Part shown: one piece after another, positions 9,572-22,444 of the stretch
How the letters are laid out: each line of letters opens with the position of its first letter
How positions within the stretch are numbered: position 1 is the stretch's first letter
Origin: an uncultured Bacteroidota bacterium
GTDB taxonomy: Bacteria; Bacteroidota; Bacteroidia; Flavobacteriales; Flavobacteriaceae
Reading direction: 5' to 3'
Assembly (NCBI GenBank): GCA_902519955.1
Contig: CABYMF010000009.1
Coordinates: forward strand, 1-51,330
DNA: 51,330 bases
Made by a program: the position numbers and the translations under genes
The notes under the pieces: generated by a model
What the model was told of the DNA's origin: nothing
What the model saw: the letters and a program-made list of their open reading frames with translations, nothing else
Databases searched by the model: none

Positions 9572-10634
9572 AGCTTTCGTTATTTTTAATACTTTTAATA
9601 GTCTCATAGATTAATCTGATAACATTCTCAACATCTTCTTTTTGAACCATTTCTACTGTAGTATGCATATATCTCAGTGGAAGAGAAATTAATGCCGATG
9701 GTACACCTCCATTACTGTATGCAAAAGCATCTGTATCAGTTCCGGTATATCTTGAAGATGCAAGTCTTTGATATGGAATCTTATTCTTTTCAGCTATACT
9801 CATAATTTTCTCTCTAAGATTATTTTGAACTGCGGGAGCATAAGTAATAACAGGTCCTTTGCCTATTTTTGCATCTCCCTGTTTCTTTGCCTCTATCATT
9901 GGTGTTGAAGTATCATGAGTAACATCAGTAACTATTGCTAAATCAGGTTTAAGAGTATTTGTAATCATTTCAGCTCCTCTTAGACCAATCTCTTCTTGAA
10001 CAGAGTTAGTAACATACAGGCAAAAAGGCAGTTTATCTTTATTCTCTTTTAATAATCTTGCTACTTCAGCAATCATAAAACCACCTGCTCGATTATCAAT
10101 TGCTCTACAAACAAATTTATTCTTATTAAGAATATGAAAAGAATCTGGATATGTAATAACACAACCAACATGAACACCCATCTTTTCAACTTCTTTTTTA
10201 TCCTTTGCGCCAATATCTATAAAAATATTATCAATCTTTGGAGGTGCCTCTTTTGCATGATCCCTAACGTGAATTGCTGGCCAGCCAAACACACCTTTTA
10301 CTATCCCTTTCTTGGTATGAATATTTACCCACTTTGATGGTGCTATTTGATGATCACTGCCACCATTTCTAATCACATATATAAGTCCGTTATCAGTAAT
10401 ATAATTAACATACCAAGAAATTTCGTCAGAGTGACCTTCTATAACAACTTTAAACTTTTTATCTGGATTTATTACTCCTACTGCAGTTCCGTAATTATCA
10501 GTTATAAAATCATCAACATAAGGTTTTATATATTTCATCCAAATTTTTTGACCGTTAGACTCATAACCAGTTGGTGCAGCGTTGTTTAGATATTCCTCGA
10601 GAAACTTTAATGATTTAGCGTTAAGTATTTTCAT
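9555..10634 (-). CDS. M42-family aminopeptidase
   Basis: This 359-residue protein belongs to peptidase family M42 (glutamyl aminopeptidase/endoglucanase-like, cytosolic, di-metal). Likely metal and catalytic residues are H68 in EGHSDE, D180 in CRAIDNRAGG, E214 and E215 in QEEIGLRG, D237 in IVTDVTHD and H324 in RYMHTTVEM. The PDZ-like insertion between residues 75 and 165 is present. No signal peptide is seen, consistent with a cytoplasmic oligomeric peptidase. It overlaps pyrD tail-to-tail and is divergent from the DUF4294 gene, 56 bases apart. Substrate specificity is not readable from the sequence. Confidence 0.92.
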   Translation of the reverse strand: MKILNAKSLKFLEEYLNNAAPTGYESNGQKIWMKYIKPYVDDFITDNYGTAVGVINPDKKFKVVIEGHSDEISWYVNYITDNGLIYVIRNGGSDHQIAPSKWVNIHTKKGIVKGVFGWPAIHVRDHAKEAPPKIDNIFIDIGAKDKKEVEKMGVHVGCVITYPDSFHILNKNKFVCRAIDNRAGGFMIAEVARLLKENKDKLPFCLYVTNSVQEEIGLRGAEMITNTLKPDLAIVTDVTHDTSTPMIEAKKQGDAKIGKGPVITYAPAVQNNLREKIMSIAEKNKIPYQRLASSRYTGTDTDAFAYSNGGVPSALISLPLRYMHTTVEMVQKEDVENVIRLIYETIKSIKNNESFSYFD

Positions 10635-10678
10635 AGTTTTAAAAAAAATAAAATTAACAATTATTACTAAACATCTTT

Positions 10679-10686
10679 TAAATTTG
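10679..10686 (+). promoter_or_regulatory. Putative -7 element (TAAATTTG) of the DUF4294 gene
   Basis: TAAATTTG ends only four bases before the ATG at 10691. If it is used, the transcript would be leaderless or nearly so. No convincing -33 TTG is present. Confidence 0.4.
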
Positions 10687-10690
10687 TGCT

Positions 10691-11344
10691 ATGAAATATT
10701 ATTTATTTCTATTACTTATTTTTTTATCAAATAATTTGACTTGTCAAGAAGTCATTGAGGAGCTTGATTTCTTATTTCCTGGAGATTCAATTCCGTCTAA
10801 TACTTTCATGTTAGATGAAGTAACTGTTTTTCAACCTCTCAAATTTTATAATGATGATGAGATAAAAAGGTATGTAATACTTAGATATAGAGTCAAAAAG
10901 GTATACCCCTATGCTAAACTTGCTTCTGAGAGAATGAATAGAATTGATTCTAGAGTTGAATCAATTAAATCAAGAAGACAAAAAAGACTTTATCTTAAAA
11001 AACTTGAAAAATTTGTTTATAACGAGTTTTCTGATGAATTAAGAAAACTATCTAGATCTCAAGGTAGAATTCTTGTCAAATTACTTAATAGACAAACCGG
11101 TCTTACTGCACATAATATAGTTACAGAATATAGAAGTAAGTTTAGAGCATTATTATACAATACTGCAGCTTCCTTTTATTCAATTTCTCTCAAAGATGAA
11201 TATGAGCCTTTTGAGGATTACGAAGATTATCTTATTGAAGATATTCTTCAAAGATCATTTTCAGATGGTTCATTAGTGAAACAAGATTTTGCATTAGACT
11301 TTAATTTAGATGAATTATATAAGTTTTGGAGAGATAAAAAATAG
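10691..11344 (+). CDS. DUF4294 family protein, exported
   Basis: This 217-residue protein starts with a signal peptide (MKYYLFLLLIFLSNNLTCQ). It contains the DUF4294 region (about 38-190), rich in basic residues: RYVILRYRVKKVYPYAKLA, SRRQKRLYLKKLEKFV and ILVKLLNRQTG. The family is confined mostly to Bacteroidota and has no known function. The position next to an M42 peptidase gene recurs in Flavobacteriia as far as I recall. It is the last protein gene before the rRNA operon and reads in the same direction. Confidence 0.8.
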   Translation: MKYYLFLLLIFLSNNLTCQEVIEELDFLFPGDSIPSNTFMLDEVTVFQPLKFYNDDEIKRYVILRYRVKKVYPYAKLASERMNRIDSRVESIKSRRQKRLYLKKLEKFVYNEFSDELRKLSRSQGRILVKLLNRQTGLTAHNIVTEYRSKFRALLYNTAASFYSISLKDEYEPFEDYEDYLIEDILQRSFSDGSLVKQDFALDFNLDELYKFWRDKK

Positions 11345-11471
11345 TATTAAAAAACTGTTGATAAGTATTGTAAATCATTGAGATTTAACACTTAAAGTTT
11401 TTTTAAATTTATAGCTAGAAAAAAAATCAAAATAAAATCTTAAATATGTATAATTAAAGTAAAAAAGATTT

Positions 11472-11479
11472 TATATTTG
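11472..11479 (+). promoter_or_regulatory. Putative rRNA operon promoter -7 element (TATATTTG)
   Basis: TATATTTG lies about 155 bases upstream of mature 16S within an AT-rich tract and is immediately followed by a GC-richer segment (GCAGCCGCG), a plausible transcript start. The spacing agrees with a leader of roughly 150 nt. No matching TTG is visible at -33. The rest of the 290-base gap between DUF4294 and 16S is leader RNA with no open frame. Confidence 0.5.
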
Positions 11480-11521
11480 CAGCCGCGAAAGTTTATTGCC
11501 TTGTGCAATTATTTTTTGCAA

Positions 11522-11543
11522 GTTCATTGAAAATATTGAAAAT
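11522..11543 (+). promoter_or_regulatory. boxA-like antitermination element in the rRNA leader
   Basis: The leader carries GTTCATTGA, A-rich spacing, then ATATTGAAAAT. Nearly the same element recurs at 13454-13474 before 23S. One copy before each large rRNA is the arrangement expected of Nus-factor (boxA) sites, although the sequence differs from the E. coli boxA. NusB is encoded in the same window. Function is inferred from position and repetition. Confidence 0.5.
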
Positions 11544-11594
11544 GACAGCGCGTATCAATAAAGATACAAACTAGCAAACCAAACATTTTGAAAC

Positions 11595-11613
11595 ATAGTC
11601 AATTCAGAGTCGT
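11595..11613 (+). other. 5' half of the 16S precursor processing stem (partner at 13173-13185)
   Basis: ATAGTCA (11595-11601) and GTCGT (11609-11613) are complementary to TGACTAT (13179-13185) and ACGAC (13173-13177), which flank mature 16S on the 3' side. Two helices closing the precursor around 16S are what RNase III-type processing requires. Confidence 0.6.
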
Positions 11614-11632
11614 ATAATTTATTTAAAATACT

Positions 11633-13162
<1,530 letters not shown>

Positions 13163-13254
13163 CTAGAGAAAGACGACCTGACTATAGTATCAATCCTTTG
13201 CGTTTGCTTGCTGTCATTTTTTTATAATAACCCTTAAGATAGAATCTCGAATAG

Positions 13255-13328
13255 AGTCTCGTAGCTCAGCCGGTTAGAGCGCTACACTGATAATGTAGAG
13301 GTCGGCAGTTCGAGTCTGCCCGAGACTA
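13255..13328 (+). tRNA. tRNA-Ile (GAT)
   Basis: The acceptor stem AGTCTCG/CGAGACT is perfect, the anticodon stem CTACA/TGTAG encloses CTGATAA with anticodon GAT at 13289-13291, and the T-loop contains TTCGAGT. It is 74 nt without an encoded CCA. It sits in the 16S-23S spacer, the usual place. Confidence 0.97.
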
Positions 13329-13350
13329 CTAAATTCCACATTGGAAAAAA

Positions 13351-13424
13351 GGGGGATTAGCTCAGCTGGCTAGAGCGCCTGCCTTGCACGCAGGAGGTCA
13401 TCGGTTCGACTCCGATATTCTCCA
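13351..13424 (+). tRNA. tRNA-Ala (TGC)
   Basis: The acceptor strand GGGGGAT pairs with ATTCTCC using two G-U pairs. The anticodon stem CCTGC/GCAGG encloses CTTGCAC with anticodon TGC at 13385-13387. It is 74 nt, CCA is not encoded, and it lies 22 bases after tRNA-Ile in the rRNA spacer. Confidence 0.97.
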
Positions 13425-13453
13425 CAACTTCTTAATGTATTTTAAGAATAAGA

Positions 13454-13474
13454 GTTCATTGACATATTGAAAAT
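13454..13474 (+). promoter_or_regulatory. boxA-like element in the 16S-23S spacer
   Basis: GTTCATTGACATATTGAAAAT differs from the leader copy at 11522-11543 only in its middle (one deletion, one change). Its position after the tRNAs and before 23S is typical for the second antitermination site of an rRNA operon. The rest of the spacer up to 23S (about 160 bases) shows no tRNA or open frame. Confidence 0.5.
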
Positions 13475-13593
13475 ATCAAGTACAATTCATAAATTATTCA
13501 GTTATCCAATTTAATAGTTTTTTGAGATTGTACAGAGTTAACGTAAATAGGTATTTAATACTGTTATTATTAAATACCACATAATTTTACAAT

Positions 13594-13602
13594 TTAAGAA
13601 AG
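13594..13602 (+). other. 5' half of the 23S precursor processing stem (partner at 16469-16477)
   Basis: TTAAGAAAG upstream of 23S is complementary to CTTTCTTAA just after its 3' end, and pairing extends to about 12 bp with one bulge. Mature 23S ends also pair: GTTACAATAG (13633-13642) with CTATTGTAAC (16456-16465). Confidence 0.55.
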
Positions 13603-13634
13603 AGTTAAGAGTTACTTGTAACTTTTTAATAAGT

Positions 13635-16463
<2,829 letters not shown>

Positions 16464-16525
16464 ACACACTTTCTTAATTGTTAGCTTCGATATTTTCAAA
16501 TGTTATATGACCTTATTAAAATTTT

Positions 16526-16632
16526 AAGGTGGTTATAGCGATAGGGCTCACCTCTTCCCATCCCGAACAGAGAAGTTAAGCCTATCAGCGCAGATGGTAC
16601 TGCAATTTTGTGGGAGAGTATGTCGCCGCCTT
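16526..16632 (+). rRNA. rrf: 5S ribosomal RNA
   Basis: The terminal stem AAGGTGG pairs with CCGCCTT at the other end. The conserved interior CATCCCGAACAGAGAAGTTAAG and GGGAGAGTATGTCG is present. Length is about 107 nt, and it follows 23S by about 60 bases. Confidence 0.95.
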
Positions 16633-16644
16633 TATCTTATAAAA

Positions 16645-16672
16645 CAACCCTTTTTTTTAAGGGTTTTTTTAT
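16645..16672 (+). terminator. Intrinsic terminator of the rRNA operon
   Basis: AACCCTT, a T-rich loop and AAGGGTT form a stem directly followed by a run of T residues, 13 bases after 5S. The placement is right for the operon terminator. Confidence 0.75.
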
Positions 16673-16704
16673 ACCAATTTTTTAATTTTTCTTATATTAA
16701 AGTT

Positions 16705-16800
16705 ATGAAAAAGAAAGAGTCAAACTTATAAGGAATCTTGTTTGTAGTTATAGTAACTATACTCTGTGGTGTTATATTGTATTATGGATTCTGGATTTAA
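16705..16800 (+). pseudogene. Small single-pass membrane ORF interrupted by an in-frame stop
   Basis: From ATG 16705 the frame reads MKKKESNL, then TAA at 16729, then in the same frame GILFVVIVTILCGVILYYGFWI and a stop at 16798. Without the internal stop this would be a 31-residue protein with a charged N-terminus and one hydrophobic helix, a common design for small membrane proteins. A TTG at 16738 could start a 20-residue product downstream of the stop. Either a small gene was broken recently, one base is a sequencing error, or the resemblance is chance. No family is recognised. Confidence 0.35.
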
Positions 16801-16807
16801 AAAATCT

Positions 16808-17530
16808 TTATTTTTTCTTTCTAAGTGGGATAGAGTAGGTTAATGTATAGTTGAACCCACTTCCAAAAGTATTGTCATCTGTAACATTGTTAAAACCAGG
16901 AATAAATAGATTATCAAAGTTTTCAGGCTTCTTAGTAGATAATAATTTATTTAATCTTAAGCTAAATCCTAAATAAACATTTTTAAAAGTTTCAACTTTA
17001 ACACCAGCTACAATCTCTAACCAACTCCCATTTAAATTTGAATGATCAATAGTTTGATAATTATTGTCTACAAAGTTTGAAAAATATGCATCACCATTCC
17101 TGACGTAATAACTTTCAATTTTATTTGAAAAATTAGAAGATCCATATCTCAAACCTAAAAAAATTGAATTGTCCATTCCAATCCAATTCTTAAACATGTT
17201 ATAATCAAAACCAAAACGCAGAAAACTTCCATTAGAATTAAAATTAATATTCTCGTCTTCAATTAACCTATCTATCATTCCATATTCAGCTGCAAGATAT
17301 AAGTTTTCAGTTAGCTGTAAATCACCAACAATTTCATAATTTAAATTATCTCCGTCAGAGGAAGACTTTATAGGTTTATAAACATCAATACCTAATCTTA
17401 TCTTATTGATATTCAGTATACTGTTTTGAACATCTAAACTATCAACTAACTCATTTTCTACCTGTGCAAATACTATTGCTGATGGTAAAAAAAGATTAAA
17501 AATGAATAAATATATTTGTCTTTTCTTCAT
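16808..17530 (-). CDS. DUF6048-like outer-membrane beta-barrel protein
   Basis: This 240-residue protein has a signal peptide ([23 protein letters not shown]). Alternating beta-strand segments with aromatic girdle residues (LYLAAEYGMID, FLRFGFDYNMF, IFLGLRYGSSNF, WLEIVAGVKVETF, VYLGFSLRLNKLL) and a C-terminus ending in a hydrophobic strand (FNYTLTYSIPL) suggest a small porin-like barrel. It matches my recollection of the Bacteroidota family DUF6048, whose function is unknown. The gene starts inside the end of the DUF6452-like gene (35-base overlap), so the two are co-transcribed. Confidence 0.65.
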   Translation of the reverse strand: MKKRQIYLFIFNLFLPSAIVFAQVENELVDSLDVQNSILNINKIRLGIDVYKPIKSSSDGDNLNYEIVGDLQLTENLYLAAEYGMIDRLIEDENINFNSNGSFLRFGFDYNMFKNWIGMDNSIFLGLRYGSSNFSNKIESYYVRNGDAYFSNFVDNNYQTIDHSNLNGSWLEIVAGVKVETFKNVYLGFSLRLNKLLSTKKPENFDNLFIPGFNNVTDDNTFGSGFNYTLTYSIPLRKKK

Positions 17531-17954
17531 TAAAAATTGAATCTTTTACTATTGAAATCTCTCGAATCCATCCTGTTTTTTTTAAGATTTCTGTGTCTGA
17601 TTTTATTAAAAAATTTGATTTAAATCCACATGACCTATTTAAATATAAATGATTTGTTTGATGGAATATTATTAAAGTATCTCTGATCTCATTTTGTTCT
17701 AAAACATACTTAGTTTCATTTGAATTTACCATTAGGGGTAATTTAAGTTTATCCCCAGTGAATGATTCAATTATTGAATCGTTATTAATCCCCTTAATAA
17801 AACTTAAATTAATTACTGTTGGATTTTTACTTTCATTATCAATAAATCCAATTGTAATTCTTTTAGTATTTTCTGATCCTTCAATACAGATATCATCTTT
17901 TTCACAACTAAAAAAAAATAATATTAAAAATAGAAAATGAAGGTGTTTGAACAT
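17496..17954 (-). CDS. DUF6452-like lipoprotein
   Basis: This 152-residue protein has a lipoprotein signal with lipobox FFSC, followed by [11 protein letters not shown] and a beta-rich domain ([47 protein letters not shown], a conserved-looking SCGFKSNF turn). It resembles DUF6452, a family that I recall lying next to DUF6048 in Flavobacteriia. I used the ATG at 17954, since the longer frame needs a TTG at 17972. Its 5' end faces rocD across a 55-base divergent region. Function is unknown; a periplasmic-facing lipid-anchored location is inferred. Confidence 0.65.
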   Translation of the reverse strand: MFKHLHFLFLILFFFSCEKDDICIEGSENTKRITIGFIDNESKNPTVINLSFIKGINNDSIIESFTGDKLKLPLMVNSNETKYVLEQNEIRDTLIIFHQTNHLYLNRSCGFKSNFLIKSDTEILKKTGWIREISIVKDSIFNEEKTNIFIHF

Positions 17955-18009
17955 TAGCTTAAATATCTTCAAAATTACTATATTTATAATAAATCATAAC
18001 ACTCTAATA

Positions 18010-19296
18010 TTGATAACAAAAATCACAAATGATTTATCAAAATATTATCTGGATTTAGAAGTAAATTATGGTGCCAGCGATTATCATCCATTGCCTGTTG
18101 TACTTGAAAAAGGGGAGGGTGTATTTATGTGGGATGTAAACGGAAAAAAATATTTTGATTTTTTGTCAGCATACTCAGCTGTAAATCAAGGTCATTGTCA
18201 TCCAAAGCTTGTAGGTTTAATTAAAGAACAAGCAGAAACACTAACTCTTACATCAAGAGCTTTTCATAATAATAGATTGGGTGAGTATATGGAATATGCA
18301 ACAAAACTTTTTGGGTTTGATCAACTCCTTCCCATGAATACTGGTGCTGAAGGTGTTGAAACATCTATTAAACTTTCAAGGAAGTGGGGATATCTAAAGA
18401 AAAATGTTGATGAAAATCAAGCTAAAATTATAGTATGTAACAACAACTTCCACGGAAGAACTACAACTGTGATTTCTTTTTCAACTGATCCTGGTTCAAA
18501 AGATTATTTTGGTCCTCATACCCCTGGCTTTATTCATATACCACATGGTGATACCATTGCCTTGGAGGATGAACTTAGAAAAGATAAAAATATTGTTGCT
18601 TTTCTTGTTGAACCAATACAAGGTGAGGCTGGAGTTAATGTTCCAGATTCTGATTATTTAAAAAAAGTAAGATATTTATGTTCACAATTTAATGTTCTTA
18701 TGATCGCAGATGAGATTCAAACCGGACTTGGCAGAACAGGTTCCCTACTAGCATCATGCGGTAATTGTAGTTGTAATTCATCATGTGAACAACAATCATC
18801 ATATGTCAGACCTGATATTTTAATTTTAGCAAAAGCTCTTAGTGGTGGGACTTACCCAATCTCTGCTGTTCTTTGTGACTCTGATATAATGGAAGTGATT
18901 CAGCCTGGTCAACATGGAAGTACATTTGGTGGAAATCCTTTTGCTGCTAGTATTGCAAAGAAGGCATTAGAGATAATTATTGAGGAGAATCTATCTCAAA
19001 ATGCAAGAGCTTTAGGTGTAATTTTTAGGCATGAGATGAATAAATACATTAGTAATAGTAATATTGTTACTCTTGTTAGAGGAAAAGGTTTGTTAAATGC
19101 CATTGTAATTAATGATTCTACTGATAGTAAAACTGCTTGGAATATCTGTTTAAAGTTACGTGATAATGGTCTTCTAGCTAAGCCCACTCATGGTAATATT
19201 ATTAGATTTGCACCCCCTTTAGTTATGACCAAGGATCAGCTTTATGACTGTCTAGATATAATAACATCAACACTAAAAGAATTTGAGCCCAAATAA
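18010..19296 (+). CDS. rocD: Ornithine aminotransferase RocD (probable TTG start)
   Basis: RocD converts ornithine and 2-oxoglutarate to glutamate 5-semialdehyde and glutamate with PLP. Recognised motifs are [71 protein letters not shown] and the PLP lysine K275 in [10 protein letters not shown]. No ATG exists before MWDV, which is well inside the fold. A TTG at 18010 gives a 428-residue protein of normal length, so I chose it; the frame could extend to a TTG at 17947 only by overlapping the divergent gene. A cysteine-rich insert (C250, C253, C255, C259) lies just before the PLP-lysine strand. The next gene starts immediately after the stop. Confidence 0.9.
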   Translation: MITKITNDLSKYYLDLEVNYGASDYHPLPVVLEKGEGVFMWDVNGKKYFDFLSAYSAVNQGHCHPKLVGLIKEQAETLTLTSRAFHNNRLGEYMEYATKLFGFDQLLPMNTGAEGVETSIKLSRKWGYLKKNVDENQAKIIVCNNNFHGRTTTVISFSTDPGSKDYFGPHTPGFIHIPHGDTIALEDELRKDKNIVAFLVEPIQGEAGVNVPDSDYLKKVRYLCSQFNVLMIADEIQTGLGRTGSLLASCGNCSCNSSCEQQSSYVRPDILILAKALSGGTYPISAVLCDSDIMEVIQPGQHGSTFGGNPFAASIAKKALEIIIEENLSQNARALGVIFRHEMNKYISNSNIVTLVRGKGLLNAIVINDSTDSKTAWNICLKLRDNGLLAKPTHGNIIRFAPPLVMTKDQLYDCLDIITSTLKEFEPK

Positions 19297-20439
19297 ATGA
19301 ATGTCTACTTTGATAATGCAGCCACAACAAAGGTAAGAGAAGAAGTAATAAATGATATTTCAAATGTTCTAAAGGATTGTTTTGGTAACCCTTCATCAAC
19401 TCATTCTTTTGGAAGATCAGCAAAGTCATATATTGAGACATCAAGAAAGTCTATTGCAAAAATTATTAATTGTGATCCAGGAGAAATAATATTCAATTCA
19501 GGTGGAACAGAATCTGATAATTCAATTTTAAAATGTGCAGTAAAAGATTTAGAAATTAAGCATATTATCTCTTCTAAAATTGAGCATCATGCAATAACAC
19601 ATACTTTAGATGATCTGGAATTACAAGGTGTTAATATACATTATGTAAAATTATCTAAAAATGGGAATGTAGATATTGATAATCTTGAATACTTATTGAG
19701 TTTAAATGATGAGCCTAAACTAGTAACTTTGATGTATATAAACAATGAAATAGGTAATATTCTGGATGTAAAAAGTGTATCAGATTTATGTCAAAAGTAT
19801 AATTCACTTTTTCATACTGATGCTGTTCAGGCTGTTGGTCATTATAAAATTGATTTAAAATCTATGAAGATTGATTTTTTATCATCAGCAGGCCATAAAT
19901 TTCATGGTCCTAAAGGTGTTGGATTTACGTACATTAATAAATCAACAAAAATAAAATCATTTATTTGTGGTGGTCCACAAGAAAGAGGTCTAAGAGCTGG
20001 GACCGAATCTGTCCATAATATTGTAGGAATGACAAAGGCCCTTGAAATAGCAGATAAAAATATGCATGAAGAAGCTAGATATGTTTTGTCAATAAAAGAA
20101 TACATGATTAATAGCTTGAGAAAATTATTTCCTGATATTCAATTCAATGGAGAATCTGGAAATACTCAAAACAGTACATATACAATATTAAATGTTTGTT
20201 TTCCCATATCTAATGATAAAGCAGAGATGCTTGATTTTAACCTTGATTTAAAAGGTATTGCATGTTCTAAGGGAAGTGCTTGTCAATCTGGTAGTTCCGG
20301 AGGCTCTCATGTTTTAAGTGAAATTCAGAGTGAGGATCAAAAAAAGTTTCCATCAGTTAGATTCTCATTTTCTCATGATAATAAAATGGATGAAGTTGAT
20401 TATCTTATTGACACACTAAAAGAATTAATTAATTCTTAA
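19297..20439 (+). CDS. Cysteine desulfurase (IscS/NifS family)
   Basis: This PLP enzyme takes sulfur from cysteine for Fe-S clusters and thio-modification of tRNA. The 380-residue protein shows YFDNAATTKV, FGNPSSTHSFGR, FNSGGTESDN, HHAITHTL, HTDAVQAVGH, the PLP lysine K201 in SSAGHKFHGPKG and the mobile-loop cysteine C329 in GSACQSGS. The family's arginine motif (QERGLRAGTE) is also present. The loop type is nearer to class I (IscS/NifS) than to SufS. It abuts rocD without a gap, and its last four bases overlap the convergent M23 gene. No isc scaffold genes lie nearby, so the delivery partner is unknown. Confidence 0.93.
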   Translation: MNVYFDNAATTKVREEVINDISNVLKDCFGNPSSTHSFGRSAKSYIETSRKSIAKIINCDPGEIIFNSGGTESDNSILKCAVKDLEIKHIISSKIEHHAITHTLDDLELQGVNIHYVKLSKNGNVDIDNLEYLLSLNDEPKLVTLMYINNEIGNILDVKSVSDLCQKYNSLFHTDAVQAVGHYKIDLKSMKIDFLSSAGHKFHGPKGVGFTYINKSTKIKSFICGGPQERGLRAGTESVHNIVGMTKALEIADKNMHEEARYVLSIKEYMINSLRKLFPDIQFNGESGNTQNSTYTILNVCFPISNDKAEMLDFNLDLKGIACSKGSACQSGSSGGSHVLSEIQSEDQKKFPSVRFSFSHDNKMDEVDYLIDTLKELINS

Positions 20440-22103
20440 TAATATATAATTGCTTTATACACCCCCTTATTTCCAACACCATCTTGATAATTAATAAGTA
20501 AAATATTTTTACCTTCATTTATAATATTATCAGAAATCTTATGAAAAATTAAATTTGATTTAGGCTCATACTCAAATAGTGCCCATTTTCCATTTAAAAA
20601 GGCATTATAGCTTTTAATACCAGACATTTCATCTTTGAGTCTTAACATTATTGTTGATCTATCAGAAATATTTGAATTCTGTTTAAAATTAATCGGTTTA
20701 ATTTCCGGTTTAATTGTGTCTCTAGATATTGTATATTTTCCTAAAGATGAAGTGTTAGCATAGATATATAGATCATCTTTTCTAGAGTTTATGTACGTTA
20801 TCTCTTTATCTTCTATTCTCCCAATGAATGACTGTCTCAATTCTAATGTATCTAATATTGCTTGAGGTAGCTTAATAATCATAGATTTTCTAAATGGATC
20901 TTTATCCTCACCAAGGTCAAGTGTATCATTTTGATATGATATATTTAATAAAAGGTCATTATAGAATGTATTCCTTTTTATCTCAATTACTGATGAATTT
21001 TTATTTATTTCATAATTCAGACTAGTTAATATCTCTATTCCATCATAAGATGTGATTTCATCCTTACTGTCAGTACCTTTAACTCTAAAGTTTAAATAAG
21101 ATGAGTTGTTATTCCAATCTGAAACTCTTATAGATACGTGGTTATTTAAAAATTCCGATGGATCTAATATACCATTGAAATTATTATCTCTAAGGAAAGA
21201 TAAATCTGCATTTTGAGGAGTATAAACCTTTAATACTCTCCTTCTATTTTTAATAACTGAAATGTAATCATACATAATTTTTCTGTAATGATTTTGACTA
21301 AATTTTATTCTATCCATTTTAAATGAATAAACTAACAAGGAGTCAATTAATAGATCTACTTTGTAGACACCATTCTGGTTAAACAAGCCCTTGTATTGTA
21401 TATCATAAATATCAATTCCAAGTCCAGTCTTCTTACTATATTCAATATCATTAGTAGTGTAAGTTGAATCATTTAATTTTCTAATTTCTTTCTTCACTGG
21501 CAAATTACTAACTAATGTATTCTCTTCGTCAATTAGATATAATCCTCTTATAATAGGTCTTTCTTTGTCGTGATATTTATAATTAAACATTAGAGGATTA
21601 AGTGCATCTTGGGTATCAGTATCTCTTATTTCAAAATGAAGGTGTGGTGCAAATGATCCACCTGTATTACCTGAGTAACCTATTAACTCTCCTCTTTTAA
21701 CCTTTATTTCTCCTTTTTTTGGAAATTTTTTAATTGTGCTTTTTTTTAACCTATAATGTTCATCTCTTATAAATTTGTCAAGGTTTGTGCTAAATTCTTT
21801 TAAGTGAGCATAAACTGAAGTATAGCCATTTGGATGGTCAATGTAAATTACTTTTCCATACCCATAATTATTAACCTCAATTCTTGAAATATAACCTTCT
21901 TCAATACTAAAAATCTTTTGACCTTGGACCCCTCTGCTCTTGAAGTCAATCCCAGTATGAAATTTGGATCTATACTCTCCAAATGTTCCCGAAAGATCAA
22001 AGGGTGCATCAATTGGAGAATGAAAATCTAACTCTTGGCTAAAGTTCTGGTTATAGTTTAAAATAAAAAATGATGTAAATAAAATTCTGAGAAATAATTT
22101 CAT
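20436..22103 (-). CDS. M23-family (LytM) zinc endopeptidase, exported
   Basis: This 555-residue exported protein begins with a signal peptide (MKLFLRILFTSFFILNYNQNFSQ). The LytM domain is at about residues 28-175, with H49 and D53 in HTGIDF, H100 in YAHL, and H154 and H156 in HLHFEIRD, the full set expected for an active peptidoglycan hydrolase. The C-terminal 370 residues are beta-rich and have no family I recognise (SDRSTIMLRLKDEMSGI looks immunoglobulin-like). It is probably periplasmic, cutting peptide cross-links in the cell wall. It overlaps the cysteine desulfurase gene by four bases at the 3' end and faces the coiled-coil/zapA pair at the 5' end. Confidence 0.9.
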   Translation of the reverse strand: MKLFLRILFTSFFILNYNQNFSQELDFHSPIDAPFDLSGTFGEYRSKFHTGIDFKSRGVQGQKIFSIEEGYISRIEVNNYGYGKVIYIDHPNGYTSVYAHLKEFSTNLDKFIRDEHYRLKKSTIKKFPKKGEIKVKRGELIGYSGNTGGSFAPHLHFEIRDTDTQDALNPLMFNYKYHDKERPIIRGLYLIDEENTLVSNLPVKKEIRKLNDSTYTTNDIEYSKKTGLGIDIYDIQYKGLFNQNGVYKVDLLIDSLLVYSFKMDRIKFSQNHYRKIMYDYISVIKNRRRVLKVYTPQNADLSFLRDNNFNGILDPSEFLNNHVSIRVSDWNNNSSYLNFRVKGTDSKDEITSYDGIEILTSLNYEINKNSSVIEIKRNTFYNDLLLNISYQNDTLDLGEDKDPFRKSMIIKLPQAILDTLELRQSFIGRIEDKEITYINSRKDDLYIYANTSSLGKYTISRDTIKPEIKPINFKQNSNISDRSTIMLRLKDEMSGIKSYNAFLNGKWALFEYEPKSNLIFHKISDNIINEGKNILLINYQDGVGNKGVYKAIIYY

Positions 22104-22160
22104 CTGATTTCAAATTTAACTTAAGATTTTTATAAATTGAAATTATAAAATTAATTACAA

Positions 22161-22439
22161 TTGGATTATTTAAAAACTCTTCAAGAAAAAATCAGTTATC
22201 TTCTAAAAAAGTTAGATGAAACCAAAATATTGAATGAGTCATTAGAATCAAAAAATGAATATCTAATTAAAGTTAATAAAGATCTTGAAACTAAAATTAA
22301 GATTATTCAGGCAAAAGATAAACAACTTAAAATTGTATCAGCTATAAATGAGGATGATAGTGATAAGAAATATTTTAAAAATAAAATCGATTATTTGATC
22401 AAGGAAATAGATTATTGTATTGATAGAATATCTTTATAA
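22161..22439 (+). CDS. Small coiled-coil protein upstream of zapA (TTG start)
   Basis: This 92-residue protein is nearly all predicted coiled coil (LQEKISYLLKKLDETKIL, LESKNEYLIKVNKDLETK) with leucines and isoleucines at heptad positions. It contains no methionine codon other than the proposed TTG at 22161; an in-frame TAA lies nine bases upstream, so no ATG is available. It ends five bases before zapA, and similar short coiled-coil proteins precede zapA in other Bacteroidota. By position and structure a role in the division apparatus (ZapB-like) is plausible but only inferred. Confidence 0.7.
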   Translation: MDYLKTLQEKISYLLKKLDETKILNESLESKNEYLIKVNKDLETKIKIIQAKDKQLKIVSAINEDDSDKKYFKNKIDYLIKEIDYCIDRISL

Positions 22440-22444
22440 ATATT

